From the NCBI RefSeq assembly GCF_900637905.1, contig NZ_LR134472.1, positions 744,001-808,000 of the forward strand: DNA of 64,000 nt, in the 5' to 3' direction. This stretch comes from Parvimonas micra. Lineage in GTDB: Bacteria; Bacillota; Clostridia; Tissierellales; Peptoniphilaceae. The notes below the pieces were generated by a model, which did no database searches, was not told the origin of the DNA, and worked only from the letters and a program-made list of their open reading frames with translations. Shown piece by piece: positions 53,334 to 64,000 of the stretch (the stretch's first letter is position 1; the number at the start of each line of letters is the position of its first letter). Both the position numbers and the translations under genes were made by a program.

Positions 53334-54800
53334 ATGGCAATAAAAAATCAAGATTATATAAAAAATTTAATCAGAGAGTTGATTTCTTTGCCAAGTGAAA
53401 CAGAATGGGTTGAATTTAAGCATAATAACGATGAACCTCAGATGATAGGTGAGTATATTTCTGCTTTGGGCAATTCTGCAACTTTATGGGGAAGACCTAA
53501 AGCATATTTACTCTGGGGTATTGATGATAATACACATAAAATTGTAGGAACTACATTTGATTATAGGGAGAGTAAAAAAGGTTCGGAAGAACTTGAAGCA
53601 TGGTTATCTCGAATGACAAATCCAAGAATAGACTTCAGATTTTATAAAACAGAAATTGAGGATAAAAATGTAGTATTACTCGAAATTCCATGTGCAGAAA
53701 AGCAGCCAATTAAGTTTTCAGGTGAAGAGTATATTAGAATTGGAACAAATAAGAAGAAGTTGAAAGAATATCCTGATAAAGAGAGATCTCTATGGGCAGC
53801 TTTTGATACAACTCCGTTTGAATTAAGAAATGCAAAAGATAATATTTCGTTTCATGAGGTGTTAGATGTACTGAATGTAGCGGGATATTATGAAAAGATG
53901 GGGTTTGCATTACCACAAAATAACAATAAAATATTGGATGATTTTACTAATGAAAAGTTTATAAAAAGAAATGATTCCGGAAGCTATGATATTACTAATT
54001 TAGGAGCATTACTTATTTCAAAAGATTTAAAGAATTTTGAGAGTTTAGCTCATAAATCTATAAGAGTAATTTGGTATAAAGAGAACAATAGACTTGACAC
54101 AATACGGGAAAAAGTATTTAGTGAAGGTTATGCTATTTCATATGAGGAAATTGTAGATTATGTTTTGACTGTCATTCCACAGGAAGAGATAATTGAAGAC
54201 TCTATAAGAAAAACTAAGTTGGGTTATCCGGAGATAGCCATTCGTGAGTTAATTGCCAATATCATGATTCATCAAGCTATTGAACAAAAAGGGACAAGTC
54301 CTATGGTTGAGTTATTCAAAGATAGGATAGAATTTTCAAATGCAGGTTCGCCATTGGTTTCGATAGACCGCATTGTTGATACAGTTCCGATTTCAAGAAA
54401 TGAAAATCTTGCGGGATTTATGCACAAATGTGGGATTTGTGAAGAAAGAGGAAGTGGTTTTGATAAGATAGTATATGCGACAAGTAAGAATTCTATGCTT
54501 GCTCCTAAAATCGAAAATCAAAGTGATAAATTCACAAAAGTAACTCTCTATTTGAAAGCTCCTTTTGACTTGATTAGTAAAGAAGATAGAATAAGAACTT
54601 GTTATATGCAGGCTTGCTTTGTCTATGTCAATGGAGAGAGCATAACGAATAATTCGCTCAGAGAATTATTTGATATAAGTGATAAAGATAAATATAAAGC
54701 ATCGAGGATAATTAAAGATACATTAGAAGCCAAACTTATTAAGCCAGTTGATGAAAATACAGCTCCGAGATATATGAAGTATATTCCTTTTTGGGCTTGA
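53334..54800 (+). CDS. AlbA_2/Schlafen-like DNA-binding domain plus GHKL-ATPase-like protein
   Basis: A 488-aa protein. The N-terminal AlbA_2 domain (SLPSETEWVEFKHNNDEPQM, GEYISALGNSATLWG, ~17-65) is followed by a middle region and an HATPase_c_4-like domain (IAIRELIANIMIHQAI...VELFKDRIEFSNAGSP, ~303-345). A winged-helix end completes it. The family is annotated as putative transcriptional regulators. Defence roles are known for some relatives, but nothing here proves one. It has its own TATAAT (53,292-53,297) and lies between topB and the methylase/helicase, where ICEs of this type usually have none, so it is probably cargo. Confidence 0.75.
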   Translation: MAIKNQDYIKNLIRELISLPSETEWVEFKHNNDEPQMIGEYISALGNSATLWGRPKAYLLWGIDDNTHKIVGTTFDYRESKKGSEELEAWLSRMTNPRIDFRFYKTEIEDKNVVLLEIPCAEKQPIKFSGEEYIRIGTNKKKLKEYPDKERSLWAAFDTTPFELRNAKDNISFHEVLDVLNVAGYYEKMGFALPQNNNKILDDFTNEKFIKRNDSGSYDITNLGALLISKDLKNFESLAHKSIRVIWYKENNRLDTIREKVFSEGYAISYEEIVDYVLTVIPQEEIIEDSIRKTKLGYPEIAIRELIANIMIHQAIEQKGTSPMVELFKDRIEFSNAGSPLVSIDRIVDTVPISRNENLAGFMHKCGICEERGSGFDKIVYATSKNSMLAPKIENQSDKFTKVTLYLKAPFDLISKEDRIRTCYMQACFVYVNGESITNNSLRELFDISDKDKYKASRIIKDTLEAKLIKPVDENTAPRYMKYIPFWA

Positions 54801-54801
54801 T

Positions 54802-54918
54802 TTAAGTTGCAGTAAGTTGCAAAATCGTGATTTATGCAGTATGAATGGGAGATAAAACCTAGTAAAATAAGGATTTTTAGTAAGTCAAAACAGAAAAATT
54901 AAGTTGCAGTAAGTTGCA
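54802..54918 (+). repeat. Two 20-base direct repeats, each holding two AAGTTGCA units
   Basis: TTAAGTTGCAGTAAGTTGCA occurs at 54,802-54,821 and, exactly, at 54,899-54,918 (period 97 bases). Each copy contains AAGTTGCA twice, 10 bases apart. They may be iteron-like binding sites or scars flanking a 77-base segment. Confidence 0.75.
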
Positions 54919-54931
54919 GCACATAGAATTT

Positions 54932-54967
54932 AAAGGTGATTAGAGTAAAATCTAACCACCTTTTTTG
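54932..54967 (+). terminator. Terminator upstream of the giant methylase/helicase gene
   Basis: AAAGGTGATTAGA / TCTAACCACCTTT with one mismatch and loop GTAAAA, then TTTT. Confidence 0.8.
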
Positions 54968-54991
54968 TTTGGAAAAAAGAAGGAGGTAAAA

Positions 54992-57900
54992 ATGCGAATA
55001 AATGATTTTCATAACATTTTGGAGCTTGTAAAACAAGATGTGCTTCAAAGTGAAGCAGAATATCTGAAGCTACTAAAGGTTGTCGGAAACAATCAGAGAT
55101 ATGACTTTAGAAGTCAGCTTAGTATCTATGATAGAAATCCTGAGGCGACAGCCTGTGCCAAGTTCGACTATTGGAGGGAACGCTTTAACCGAACTGTTAT
55201 GAGAGGACAGAAGGGTATCCCTATCTTAGAGGACTATGGCACATATAAGAAAGTTGACTATATCTTTGATATAGGTCAGACAGTTTCAAGAAACAGAGAT
55301 GTCAATGAAGTTAATCTTTGGAGATTTGATAAAGAAGCTCATAGGGCTGTCTTAAAGGAAATGGTAAAAAGTGAGGGCTACGAAGAAAGCGAAAGCACCT
55401 TAGAAAATATCTTTTCTTTAAGTAGGCTTTACGGAGATGAAAAGATAGACAGCCTTATGAATGAGCTTAGAATAGCAGATGAGGATAGAATATCCTTTAC
55501 AAAGTTTGTGAGGGACTCAATAAGCTATGCAGTTGCTTCAAGATTTAAGGTAGACTATCCGATGGATAAGGAGCTTTTAAAGGAAAACTTCGCAATGCTT
55601 GATAGTATTTCCCTTATGAGCTTAGGTGAAACTGTATCGGATATTAGTGGGAATATTATTGATGAAACCATTCAGAAAAGTAAAGAGCTTGACAAAGAAG
55701 TTTTAAGAGGTAAAGAAGCAGGATATAATAAGATTAGAGAAGAAATTGAGGAGGTAGAAGAAAATGTACTTCGACGAGATGATCAGAAAAGAAATGAAAA
55801 CGAGCGAGTTCTCCGAAATGGAGAGTACGGACGAGATAATAGAGAAAATCAGGGAGAATACACTAAACAGCTTGGAGGAACAGACGGATTTCATGAAAGA
55901 ATTCCCGAATCCGATTTACGCAGTGATGAGACTCACTTATCTTTCAGAGAGCGAGGAGCAGAGCCATTTCGAGATGTTAGTGGATCTTTACAAGGAGAAG
56001 AAATTGATAGGACACCTGATGGATATTCAGAAACAAGCGATAGAGTTTATGAGAACAGAGAAGCCGAAGCTGATGGCAGCTTGGAAGATAGAGGGCGAGA
56101 ACAATCCGCAGTATGGGGCGATGATTTCAGCTCTCAAAGAAATGACCATCAAGGAAATGGTAGAAATCTAAAAGATAATACTGAAGCAGAGATAAGAGAA
56201 GCTGATAATGCTTCTTTTTCTTTGCCTGAAAATTCTTATGGACAGATGAGGCTTACTATTCCTCTTAATCAGAACGATATAGATACTGTCCTTATTAACG
56301 GAGGAAATCACGATGGAAGTAGACTTCCTCTTATAGCTGAGTTTTCCAAAGGAAAGAGCAATGAAGAATTAGGAGAATACCTTAAAGATACCTTTAGAGG
56401 TGGAAACGGATTTTACATTGATGAAAGAGAGGTATCTTCCTGGTATTCGGATAAAGGTATTCATTTAGCTTATGGAACATCGGCAAGAGAGGATAATACA
56501 CAAATTTTAAGTTGGAGTGATGCAGCAAGTAGGATAAATGAACTTCTTGACAGAGGTGAGTTTGCTACAAATGTAGAACTTTTAGAGGCACAGGACTATG
56601 AAAGGGATAGAATTTCAGAATCCTTATGGTATCTATCGCATGATTTAAGTGAAGAAGGAAAAGAGCAAGGATATTTCAACTCTTTTGAAAGAGGTGGTGG
56701 ATTTACGGAAGAAACGAAAAGATTATCTGAAGCATTAAAAAATCATGAATATCTGAAAGAAACAATCAGGGGATACGACAGATTTTTAACAGGATACAAA
56801 GAAAACAGAGATGTACTAAGGTTTCATTATCACAAGGTTGATAGCCTTTATCAGAGACTCAAGGAACTTGAACTGCCACGAAAGGAATACAGTAGCAATC
56901 TGACAGAACTTACGAAGGTAAAGCCTTTTATTACAGAAGATGAAGTCCTTGAAAGCCTTTCAAGAGGAAGCGGCGTTGATAGAGGAAAAGAACGAATCAC
57001 CAAGTTTTTTAAAGAAAATCATACTTTGCAGGAAAAAGCTAATTTCCTAAAAGACGAATATGGAATCGGAGGACATTCCCATGCAATTTCAGGGGCAATG
57101 GGAAGTGATGAATGGCACGATGCGAAGGGACTTAAACTACAGAAGAATAATTGTAATGATGTGTTCCTTACTTGGTCAAGTGTGGCAAAGCATATCGATG
57201 AGCTGCTTTCTAAAAATCTCTATATTGAAGAAACGGAAATAGGAAGTAAGGCAGAGATAGAAGAACCACAATATTATTCCAAAGATGATCCAGAAAATCT
57301 GATGACCGATGAAATGCTTGAAAGAATTCCTGAGCTTTACGCACAGGAAGATGTACCTTTAGCAGATAAGGAGGTTCACGCAGCATATATCATTCCTTTC
57401 CGTTCAAACTGGACGTGGTATATGACGGAGTATGACAGAGAAAGTGGCGATGCTTTCGGACTTGTACTTGGGATTGAACCTGAATGGGGATATTTCAATC
57501 TTGAAGAATTGAAAGAACTAAATGCTCAAAGGCTTATTTTAGAAGATTTCCCAAAAACCTTTAGAGAGCTTAAGGACACAGAACTTATTAAGCAAATGGA
57601 TGAGCAGGAGCTTCAATCAGTCTTTAACGGAGAACTTAGCTTTGAAGATAAAGCAGAGCTTGAAATACTTGAAGAAGTCGAAGAAAGAGTAGCTGTAACA
57701 CCTGTTCAGGAAACTCTATTTGATTACCTCAAAGAAAGAGAAGAGGTAGAACTTAATGAAAAAGAGGAAAGTCTTTTAGAAGATTTTGCAGTTAAAGATG
57801 GCGATATCGTCTATTTTAATCATGAAGAATATAAAGTCAGAGAAATTTCTAAGAATGAAATCACAGGAAGATATGATTTGTGGCTTGATCCTAATAGATC

Positions 57901-60900
57901 CGGCAATCATCAGATACCGATTGTAGTTTTTGAAGATAATGAGGACTTGCTGAATAAAATAAGTCTTGAAAGACCGCACTTTATTGTCGGTGATGAAGTT
58001 AAATACAAGGACAAAGACCATACCATAACACGCTTTGATGATATGGGAAAGAACCTAAATACGGTAACGGTGAAGGACAACACCGAGTATTTTGGCGGGA
58101 TGATAACAGGCTCCGATGTCATTCCTTATCGTCTGGAAAGCGACCTTGAGAGGGTATTTGAAAACCTGACATATAAACAGCCAGAGCAGACTACTGAAGA
58201 AACTCGAATAAGGAAAGCGGAAGCTCATAACTTTAAAATTACAGAAGAAACGCTCCCTGAAAAGTTAAGTCCAAGCGAAAGATTAAATCAAAACCTTGAA
58301 GCAATTTCCATGCTTAACAGAGTGGAGAGCGGACAAAGAGAACTTGACAGTACAGCTCAGGAAGTTTTAGCAAGGTATGTAGGCTGGGGTGGACTTTCCG
58401 AAGTCTTTGATGAAAGCAAGGAAGGTCAGTGGAAAGAAGCAAGGGCTTTTCTAAAGGAGAACTTATCACATGCAGAATACGAAGCTGCAAGAGAATCTAC
58501 TTTAACAGCCTTTTATACACCGAAAGCAGTCATTGACGGAGTGTATAGGACGCTTTCCGATATGGGATTTAAGAGTGGAAATATCTTAGAACCAAGTATG
58601 GGAGTAGGAAACTTTATCGGAAATCTTCCCGATGAAATGAGTAAGTCAAAGTTTTATGGAGTGGAGCTTGACTCAGTAAGTGGTAGAATTGGAAAACTAC
58701 TATACCCTGAAAGTGAAGTGCAGATTAAAGGACTGGAAGAAACTTCCTTCTCCAATAACTTCTTTGATGTGGTTATCGGCAATATACCCTTTGGAGAATA
58801 TAAGGTAAATGACAGGGAGTATAACAAAAATAACTTCCTTATCCATGATTATTTCTTTGCCAAGTCCATTGATAAAGTCAGAAACGGCGGTATTATCGCT
58901 TTTATCACATCAAGTGGAACAATGGATAAAAAGGACGAAAGTGTAAGACGCTACCTTGCAGCAAGAGCAGAGTTTTTAGGGGCAATCAGACTTCCAAATG
59001 ATACCTTTAAGGGCGTAGCCGGAACAGAAGTAACCTCAGATATTATATTCCTAAAGAAAAGGGACAGTATCAGAGAAAGAGATGAGGACTGGATTCACCT
59101 TGCTGAAGATGAAAATGGTCTTACCTATAACAAATATTTTGTAGATCATCCTGAGCAGGTACTCGGCACAATGCGTGAAGTTTCAGGAAGATTTGGAAAC
59201 ACACTTGCGTGCCTGCCGAAAGAAAATGCCGACTTAAAAGAGCTTCTGACAAAAGCAAGCGAAGAAATCGCTAAAAATGCTAATTATGAAGAAATAGAGC
59301 TACTTGATGATGAAATCAGCACAATACCCGCAACGGACGATGTCAAGAATTTCTCCTACACCATTATTGATGATGAAGTTTATTACAGAGAAAACTCCCT
59401 ATTTGTAAAGAAAGAAGTAACGGATAAAAACAAGGAAAAGATTAAGGACTATCTTGAGTTAAATGTTGCCTTAAAGGATGTTATTTACAAACAGAAAGAA
59501 GATTTTTCAGATGATGAAGTAAAGAAAGCTCAGGAAAAACTAAATGAAATTTATGACAGCTTTTCTAAGAAGCATGGATATGTCAATAACCTAAGTAATA
59601 CCAGAGTCTTAAAAGAGGATAGTAACTTCCCGCTTGTTTCTTCCATTGAAATCCTTGATGAAGAAGAAAACTTCAAAGCAAAGGGAGATATTTTCTCCAA
59701 GCGAACAATCACAAAGGCGAAGGTTATCGACCATGTAGATACTTCCATTGAAGCTCTTGTGTTATCTATGTCTGAAAAAGGTTATGTGGATTTTGACTAT
59801 ATGGGAAGTCTTACAGGAAAAGACAGACTGACTTTGATAGAAGAACTTAGAGGAGAGATCTATCTAAACATCAGAGAGGAACAAAACTTTTATAGACCAT
59901 TATCTTTTAACCTTGAAGATGGAGATTTACCTTTTGCCTGTGCAAACGGCAGTAATTCATACAAATACGGCTATGTAACAAAGGATGAGTACCTAAGCGG
60001 AAATATCAGAGATAAGATTGCTATTGTAGACAGCTACCTTGCAAAGTTAAGGCAGACCGAAAGAGAGTTACCTCATCTTGGCTATGCCGAAGATGGGAAA
60101 GAAAAAGAGCTGATAAGCTATGAGATTAACCGTTTGGAATATCAAAAGGCAGAGCTTACAAAAGTTCTTCCAAAAGAGCTTGAAGCAAGTGAAATCAACG
60201 TAAGACTCGGAGCTACTTGGATACCGATTAAGGATATTGAAAAATTCATCTTTGAAACGCTGAAAACTCCGGGATATGCCAAATGGGATATTAAGGTTAA
60301 ATTTTCAAATCTGACAAGTGAATGGAATGTAGAAGGAAAGAGCAGGGACAGAGGGAATGACCTTGCTGAAATGACCTACGGTACAAGTAGAGTAAGTGCC
60401 TATAAGCTGATTGAAGATGCTCTAAACTTAAAAGAAACAAAGGTATTTGACCAGATTGTAAATCCTGACGGCTCGAAAACTTCTATACTAAATAAAAAGG
60501 AAACTCTCCTTGCAGGACAGAAACAAGAGCTTCTAAAGGAAGAATTTAAGAACTGGATATTTAACGATCAGGAAAGAAGAAACAGGCTTGTAAAGTTATA
60601 TAACGAGCGTTTTAACTCTATCCGTAACAGAGAATATGACGGTAGCAACCTATCCTTTGAGGGAATGAATACTAAAATAGAGCTTAGACCTCATCAGAGG
60701 AACGCTATTGCAAGAAGTTTATATGGTGGAAATACCTTGCTTGCCCATGTGGTTGGTAGTGGAAAGACCTTTGAGATGGTAGCTTCCGCAATGGAATCTA
60801 AAAGGCTTGGAATGTGTAGTAAGTCACTCTTTGTTGTGCCGAACCATCTAACAGGACAAATCGGCAGAGAGTTTATGCAGCTATATCCGTCAGCCAATAT

Positions 60901-63706
60901 TATGGTGGCAGATAAAAAAGACTTTGAGCCGAAGAACAGAAAGAGATTTATCGGAAGAATTGCAACAGGAGAGTACGATGCGGTAGTAATCGGGCATACG
61001 CAGTTTGAAAAAATTCCGATGAGTAAGGAATATCAGGAGAAGCATATTCAGGATCAGATTGATGAAATCATAAACTATGTGGAGGAATATAAGCATGACA
61101 GAAATCAGAATTTTACGGTAAAGCAGCTTGAAAAAACAAAAAAGAAGCTGGAAACAAGGCTTGAAAAGTTAAACGATAATTTTAAAAAAGACGATGTCAT
61201 TACCTTTGAAGAATTAGGTGTAGATAAGCTCTTTATTGACGAGGCACATAATTACAAAAATCTCTATCTTTATACAAAAATGAGAAATGTAGCAGGTATT
61301 GGGCAGTCTGAAGCTTTTAAGTCCTCCGATATGTTTATGAAGTGCAGATACATGGATGAAATGACAGGTGGTAAAGGGATTGTCTTTGCAACAGGAACGC
61401 CTGTCAGTAATTCTATGACTGAGCTTTATACCATGCAGCGTTATCTTCAGTATGAAAGCCTTAAAAAGAATAATTTAGAGCATTTTGACTCTTGGGCTTC
61501 TACCTTTGGTGAAACGCAGTCAGCATTTGAATTATCTCCTGAAGGTACAGGGTATAGAGTAAAGACAAGATTTTCCAAGTTCTATAACTTGCCTGAACTA
61601 ATGTCCATGTTTAAAGAAGTTGCGGATATTCAGACAGCAGATATGCTAAATCTTCCAACACCTGAAGCACACTATGAAGTCATTAAGACTTTGCCAAGTG
61701 AGGAACAAAAGGAAATTCTAAAGAGCTTATCTGAAAGAGCAGATGATGTGAGAAATAGGGTGGTAGAACCTGACGAAGATAATATGCTGAAAATCACCAA
61801 TGACGGCAAGAAACTTGCCTTAGATCAGCGTTTAATCAATCCTTTGCTACCTGATAATCCTGACAGCAAGGTCAATGTGTGCGTGAAAAATGTCTTTTCC
61901 ATTTGGGATAAGACAAGAGAAAATAAGTCCACACAGCTTCTTTTCTCCGATATGTCAACTCCAAAAGGAGATGGAGAGTTTAATATTTACGATGATATTA
62001 GAGAAAAACTTGTGGCAATGGGAATACCGAAAGAAGAAATAGCCTTTATCCATGAAGCAAATTCCGATAAGCAAAAGGATGAACTCTTTGCAAAGGTAAG
62101 AAAAGGCGAAATTCGTATTTTGATGGGTTCTACACAGAAAATGGGAGCAGGCACGAATGTGCAAAACAAGCTGATTGCACTTCATGATTTAGATGTCCCA
62201 TGGCGTCCTGCCGACCTTGAGCAGAGAGCCGGAAGAATTGTAAGACAGGGAAACGAAAACAAAGAAGTCAGCATATACAGATATGTAACGGAGAATACCT
62301 TTGATGCGTACCTTTGGCAGACCATCGAGAATAAACAGAAGTTCATTTCTCAGATTATGACAAGTAAAACACCTGTAAGAGTGGCGGAAGATGTGGACGA
62401 AAGCAGCTTAAACTATGCAGAGATTAAAGCCCTTGCAACAGGTGATCCGAAAATCAAGGAAAAGATGGATTTGGATAATGAGGTTACAAAACTTAAAATG
62501 ATGGAAGCAAACTTTAAGTCGAATCGTTACAGGTTAGAAGATAAGGTGGCTAAAAACTATCCGGAAGAAATCGCAAGGACGGAAAAGTTAATTGAAGCTG
62601 TAAAGAAAGATATAGCAAATGTAGAACCGCAAGGAGATGGTGAAAATAAATTTACTTCCATAACCATAAAAGGCGAGAAAATATTTGATAAAAAGGTCGC
62701 AGGAGAAAAGCTACTTGAAGCTATCAAAGCGGTAAAAATCAATGAAAGTAAGATGATAGGAAAGTATAGAAATATGGACTTAGAGGTAAGTTATAACTTC
62801 TTTACCAATGCCCATGACTTTAGCTTAAACGGTGCTGCAAAGCATTCAGGAGAGCTTGGAACAAGTGCGGACGGTAACATTACAAGACTTGATAACGCTC
62901 TTGAGAAAATGCCTGAGAAATTAAACAGACTTGAAGAAAAACTTATCAGTACAAAGGAACAACTGGAAAATGCCAAAGAAGAATTAAAAAAGCCTTTTGA
63001 AAAAGCAGATGAGCTAAAAACTAAGGTATTAAGACTTGCAGAACTGAATAAGCTCCTTGATATGGGAGAAGTGGAAGAAAAGAGAAATGATAATCCGCTT
63101 ATAGAAGATGTAAAAAGAGCAATCATTGACTTCTGTAATAGAGAGTACGAAGAAAATCATAGCTATGATGAATTTAATACCTTGTACCCTGATTTGAAGC
63201 ATATAGGCATCGCCTATACCAATACACCCGATGAAAGGCATGGTATTCAGTATGAACTGAATTTAGAGGATAAGACATGGACTCAGTATATTGATGACAC
63301 GCCAATCAAAACAGAGAGCTTTGATTACGAAAATAAGGGAGAAAATGAAGCTCTAAAGAATATGAAAAATGAAATAGAAATGTCCTCTTTTAGTGATTTA
63401 GTTTATGTTGATTCCGAAGATTTAAGAGCAGCAACGGGACTCGATATTGATGATGAAGGAAACTTCTATGATCCACTTGCAAAAGACCTCGATAATGACG
63501 GTATTCCGGATAGATATGATAATGACTTTAAGGACAGTGATTATTTTGAGTCAACCTATGATGTGGAGGACAATTTTCATATCAAAGAAGAAAACACACA
63601 AAAATCAGAGGATAAGCCGTCTATTTTAGATCAGATAAGAGCCTATCAAAATGAAAGTAAAACAGAAGAAAAGCAAAAAACAAAAGAACAGGAATTTTTA
63701 AGATAA
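54992..63706 (+). CDS. Giant N6-adenine methyltransferase / SNF2-type helicase of the ICE
   Basis: A 2904-aa multidomain protein. An ArdC-like N-terminal region (residues ~5-110) is followed by a polar linker (~255-400). Two related modules contain [16 protein letters not shown] and [20 protein letters not shown]2958-like part follows, then a methylase with motif [10 protein letters not shown] (~1200) and NIPFG as motif IV (~1262). The SF2 helicase has Walker [10 protein letters not shown] (~1916), IDEAHN (~2083) and [11 protein letters not shown] (~2410). A coiled coil follows, then an Asp-rich calcium-like module near the end (~2830). It probably protects and remodels entering ICE DNA. ATG 54992 follows AAGGAGGTAAAA. 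A second gene is nested at 55,764-56,171. Confidence 0.9.
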   Translation: MRINDFHNILELVKQDVLQSEAEYLKLLKVVGNNQRYDFRSQLSIYDRNPEATACAKFDYWRERFNRTVMRGQKGIPILEDYGTYKKVDYIFDIGQTVSRNRDVNEVNLWRFDKEAHRAVLKEMVKSEGYEESESTLENIFSLSRLYGDEKIDSLMNELRIADEDRISFTKFVRDSISYAVASRFKVDYPMDKELLKENFAMLDSISLMSLGETVSDISGNIIDETIQKSKELDKEVLRGKEAGYNKIREEIEEVEENVLRRDDQKRNENERVLRNGEYGRDNRENQGEYTKQLGGTDGFHERIPESDLRSDETHLSFRERGAEPFRDVSGSLQGEEIDRTPDGYSETSDRVYENREAEADGSLEDRGREQSAVWGDDFSSQRNDHQGNGRNLKDNTEAEIREADNASFSLPENSYGQMRLTIPLNQNDIDTVLINGGNHDGSRLPLIAEFSKGKSNEELGEYLKDTFRGGNGFYIDEREVSSWYSDKGIHLAYGTSAREDNTQILSWSDAASRINELLDRGEFATNVELLEAQDYERDRISESLWYLSHDLSEEGKEQGYFNSFERGGGFTEETKRLSEALKNHEYLKETIRGYDRFLTGYKENRDVLRFHYHKVDSLYQRLKELELPRKEYSSNLTELTKVKPFITEDEVLESLSRGSGVDRGKERITKFFKENHTLQEKANFLKDEYGIGGHSHAISGAMGSDEWHDAKGLKLQKNNCNDVFLTWSSVAKHIDELLSKNLYIEETEIGSKAEIEEPQYYSKDDPENLMTDEMLERIPELYAQEDVPLADKEVHAAYIIPFRSNWTWYMTEYDRESGDAFGLVLGIEPEWGYFNLEELKELNAQRLILEDFPKTFRELKDTELIKQMDEQELQSVFNGELSFEDKAELEILEEVEERVAVTPVQETLFDYLKEREEVELNEKEESLLEDFAVKDGDIVYFNHEEYKVREISKNEITGRYDLWLDPNRSGNHQIPIVVFEDNEDLLNKISLERPHFIVGDEVKYKDKDHTITRFDDMGKNLNTVTVKDNTEYFGGMITGSDVIPYRLESDLERVFENLTYKQPEQTTEETRIRKAEAHNFKITEETLPEKLSPSERLNQNLEAISMLNRVESGQRELDSTAQEVLARYVGWGGLSEVFDESKEGQWKEARAFLKENLSHAEYEAARESTLTAFYTPKAVIDGVYRTLSDMGFKSGNILEPSMGVGNFIGNLPDEMSKSKFYGVELDSVSGRIGKLLYPESEVQIKGLEETSFSNNFFDVVIGNIPFGEYKVNDREYNKNNFLIHDYFFAKSIDKVRNGGIIAFITSSGTMDKKDESVRRYLAARAEFLGAIRLPNDTFKGVAGTEVTSDIIFLKKRDSIRERDEDWIHLAEDENGLTYNKYFVDHPEQVLGTMREVSGRFGNTLACLPKENADLKELLTKASEEIAKNANYEEIELLDDEISTIPATDDVKNFSYTIIDDEVYYRENSLFVKKEVTDKNKEKIKDYLELNVALKDVIYKQKEDFSDDEVKKAQEKLNEIYDSFSKKHGYVNNLSNTRVLKEDSNFPLVSSIEILDEEENFKAKGDIFSKRTITKAKVIDHVDTSIEALVLSMSEKGYVDFDYMGSLTGKDRLTLIEELRGEIYLNIREEQNFYRPLSFNLEDGDLPFACANGSNSYKYGYVTKDEYLSGNIRDKIAIVDSYLAKLRQTERELPHLGYAEDGKEKELISYEINRLEYQKAELTKVLPKELEASEINVRLGATWIPIKDIEKFIFETLKTPGYAKWDIKVKFSNLTSEWNVEGKSRDRGNDLAEMTYGTSRVSAYKLIEDALNLKETKVFDQIVNPDGSKTSILNKKETLLAGQKQELLKEEFKNWIFNDQERRNRLVKLYNERFNSIRNREYDGSNLSFEGMNTKIELRPHQRNAIARSLYGGNTLLAHVVGSGKTFEMVASAMESKRLGMCSKSLFVVPNHLTGQIGREFMQLYPSANIMVADKKDFEPKNRKRFIGRIATGEYDAVVIGHTQFEKIPMSKEYQEKHIQDQIDEIINYVEEYKHDRNQNFTVKQLEKTKKKLETRLEKLNDNFKKDDVITFEELGVDKLFIDEAHNYKNLYLYTKMRNVAGIGQSEAFKSSDMFMKCRYMDEMTGGKGIVFATGTPVSNSMTELYTMQRYLQYESLKKNNLEHFDSWASTFGETQSAFELSPEGTGYRVKTRFSKFYNLPELMSMFKEVADIQTADMLNLPTPEAHYEVIKTLPSEEQKEILKSLSERADDVRNRVVEPDEDNMLKITNDGKKLALDQRLINPLLPDNPDSKVNVCVKNVFSIWDKTRENKSTQLLFSDMSTPKGDGEFNIYDDIREKLVAMGIPKEEIAFIHEANSDKQKDELFAKVRKGEIRILMGSTQKMGAGTNVQNKLIALHDLDVPWRPADLEQRAGRIVRQGNENKEVSIYRYVTENTFDAYLWQTIENKQKFISQIMTSKTPVRVAEDVDESSLNYAEIKALATGDPKIKEKMDLDNEVTKLKMMEANFKSNRYRLEDKVAKNYPEEIARTEKLIEAVKKDIANVEPQGDGENKFTSITIKGEKIFDKKVAGEKLLEAIKAVKINESKMIGKYRNMDLEVSYNFFTNAHDFSLNGAAKHSGELGTSADGNITRLDNALEKMPEKLNRLEEKLISTKEQLENAKEELKKPFEKADELKTKVLRLAELNKLLDMGEVEEKRNDNPLIEDVKRAIIDFCNREYEENHSYDEFNTLYPDLKHIGIAYTNTPDERHGIQYELNLEDKTWTQYIDDTPIKTESFDYENKGENEALKNMKNEIEMSSFSDLVYVDSEDLRAATGLDIDDEGNFYDPLAKDLDNDGIPDRYDNDFKDSDYFESTYDVEDNFHIKEENTQKSEDKPSILDQIRAYQNESKTEEKQKTKEQEFLR
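55764..56171 (+). CDS. TnpV-like gene nested out of frame inside the giant ORF
   Basis: A 135-aa frame fully inside the methylase/helicase gene. It has its own GAGGAGGT Shine-Dalgarno 8 bases before the ATG. The protein looks globular and biased to helices: [40 protein letters not shown] and [16 protein letters not shown]. The pattern LY-x3-KL-x2-HL-x-DI recalls TnpV proteins of Tn4451/Tn5397-type elements; this likeness is tentative. The main frame opposite it is a featureless Arg/Glu/Gly/Asp-rich linker, as expected if the nested frame carries the selective constraint. Confidence 0.65.
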   Translation: MYFDEMIRKEMKTSEFSEMESTDEIIEKIRENTLNSLEEQTDFMKEFPNPIYAVMRLTYLSESEEQSHFEMLVDLYKEKKLIGHLMDIQKQAIEFMRTEKPKLMAAWKIEGENNPQYGAMISALKEMTIKEMVEI

Positions 63707-63748
63707 GGGGAGGGCAATCTCCCTTTTGCCATGAAAGGAGATAAAAAC

Positions 63749-64000
63749 ATGGATTACAAAGCAATGAGAAATCAAATAGAAGATATGGTAAATGATAACC
63801 ACAAGGACTTTGTAAAGGCGATTATAAGCATGGAAAAAGGCATCAATGATGAAAGTGCTTTGGACAAGCTATATGACGCTTATATGGACAATGACACCGT
63901 TAATTTGCTACATGAGGAATTTGACTATATGATTGAAGAATTAAGAGAACAGGGGCAGATAAAAGACCTGCCTTATGTACAGACAGAAAAAGATAACCTT
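63749..64000 (+). CDS. Small acidic ICE protein, incomplete at window end
   Basis: 84 codons are visible from ATG 63749, behind AAAGGAGATAAAAAC, starting MDYKAMRNQIEDMVNDNHKD and running off the window. It is helical and acidic, with no cysteines or membrane span so far. It follows the giant gene by 42 bases and is probably in the same operon. No family is recognised. Confidence 0.65.
   Translation, partial: MDYKAMRNQIEDMVNDNHKDFVKAIISMEKGINDESALDKLYDAYMDNDTVNLLHEEFDYMIEELREQGQIKDLPYVQTEKDNL

Overview
The window looks like chromosome from a low-G+C anaerobic Firmicute, most likely a Peptoniphilaceae member of Parvimonas type. This rests on the very A+T-rich coding sequence, the gyrA / SpoIIA-SigB-like gene order, a large S8 surface protease and clostridial mobile elements. 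The species is an inference; no rRNA is present.

Bases 1-24,883 are chromosomal. They hold the 3' part of gyrA, an rsbV/rsbW-like/sigma partner-switch operon, a three-gene ABC-2 exporter, acetyltransferases (one decayed), a DUF4026/DUF2314 protein, an IS200/IS605 element beside a recombinase relic, a protein-kinase-like gene, a Fic protein with a perfect operator palindrome, an AraC regulator divergent from a two-gene siderophore-type ABC transporter, and a 1584-aa subtilisin-like surface protease. A mosaic family of intergenic repeats, built from small hairpin modules, fills most long gaps (about 2.9-3.4, 7.4-7.6, 11.7-12.1, 13.3-13.8 and 24.8 kb).

From about 24,884 to the right edge lies a Tn1549-type integrative and conjugative element (ICE), visibly richer in G+C. 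It has CD1845-family, RepA, DnaC-like loader and PcfB/DUF3801 genes, then VirD4 (broken), SSB, Maff2 pilin-like, VirB6, PrgI, VirB4, a CHAP hydrolase, DUF4315, DUF4366, topoisomerase III, an AlbA-type ATPase as cargo, and a 2904-aa methylase/helicase. The relaxase and integrase would lie beyond the window.

The VirD4 coupling-protein gene is split by a nested mobilizable element of about 13.25 kb (about 28,585-41,838). It is of the Tn4451 type: a TnpX-like large serine recombinase at the left end and TnpW at the right. Between them are a resolvase, an LPXTG Cna-B adhesin, a sigma-like factor, a transglutaminase, an SRPBCC protein, a DUF3847 protein, a recognisable MobQ-type oriT, a MobA/MobL relaxase, a periodic array of seven mini-hairpins, a Rep protein and a Fic protein. 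The satellite therefore sits inside the gene that its helper needs for conjugation. Precise excision would restore that gene.

The strongest leads are this T4CP-splitting satellite, the mini-hairpin array, a complete gene with its own Shine-Dalgarno sequence nested out of frame inside the giant methylase/helicase gene, a calcium-loop-like module shared by two distant ICE proteins, the mosaic repeat family, and an RsbW homologue that has lost its ATP-binding motifs.
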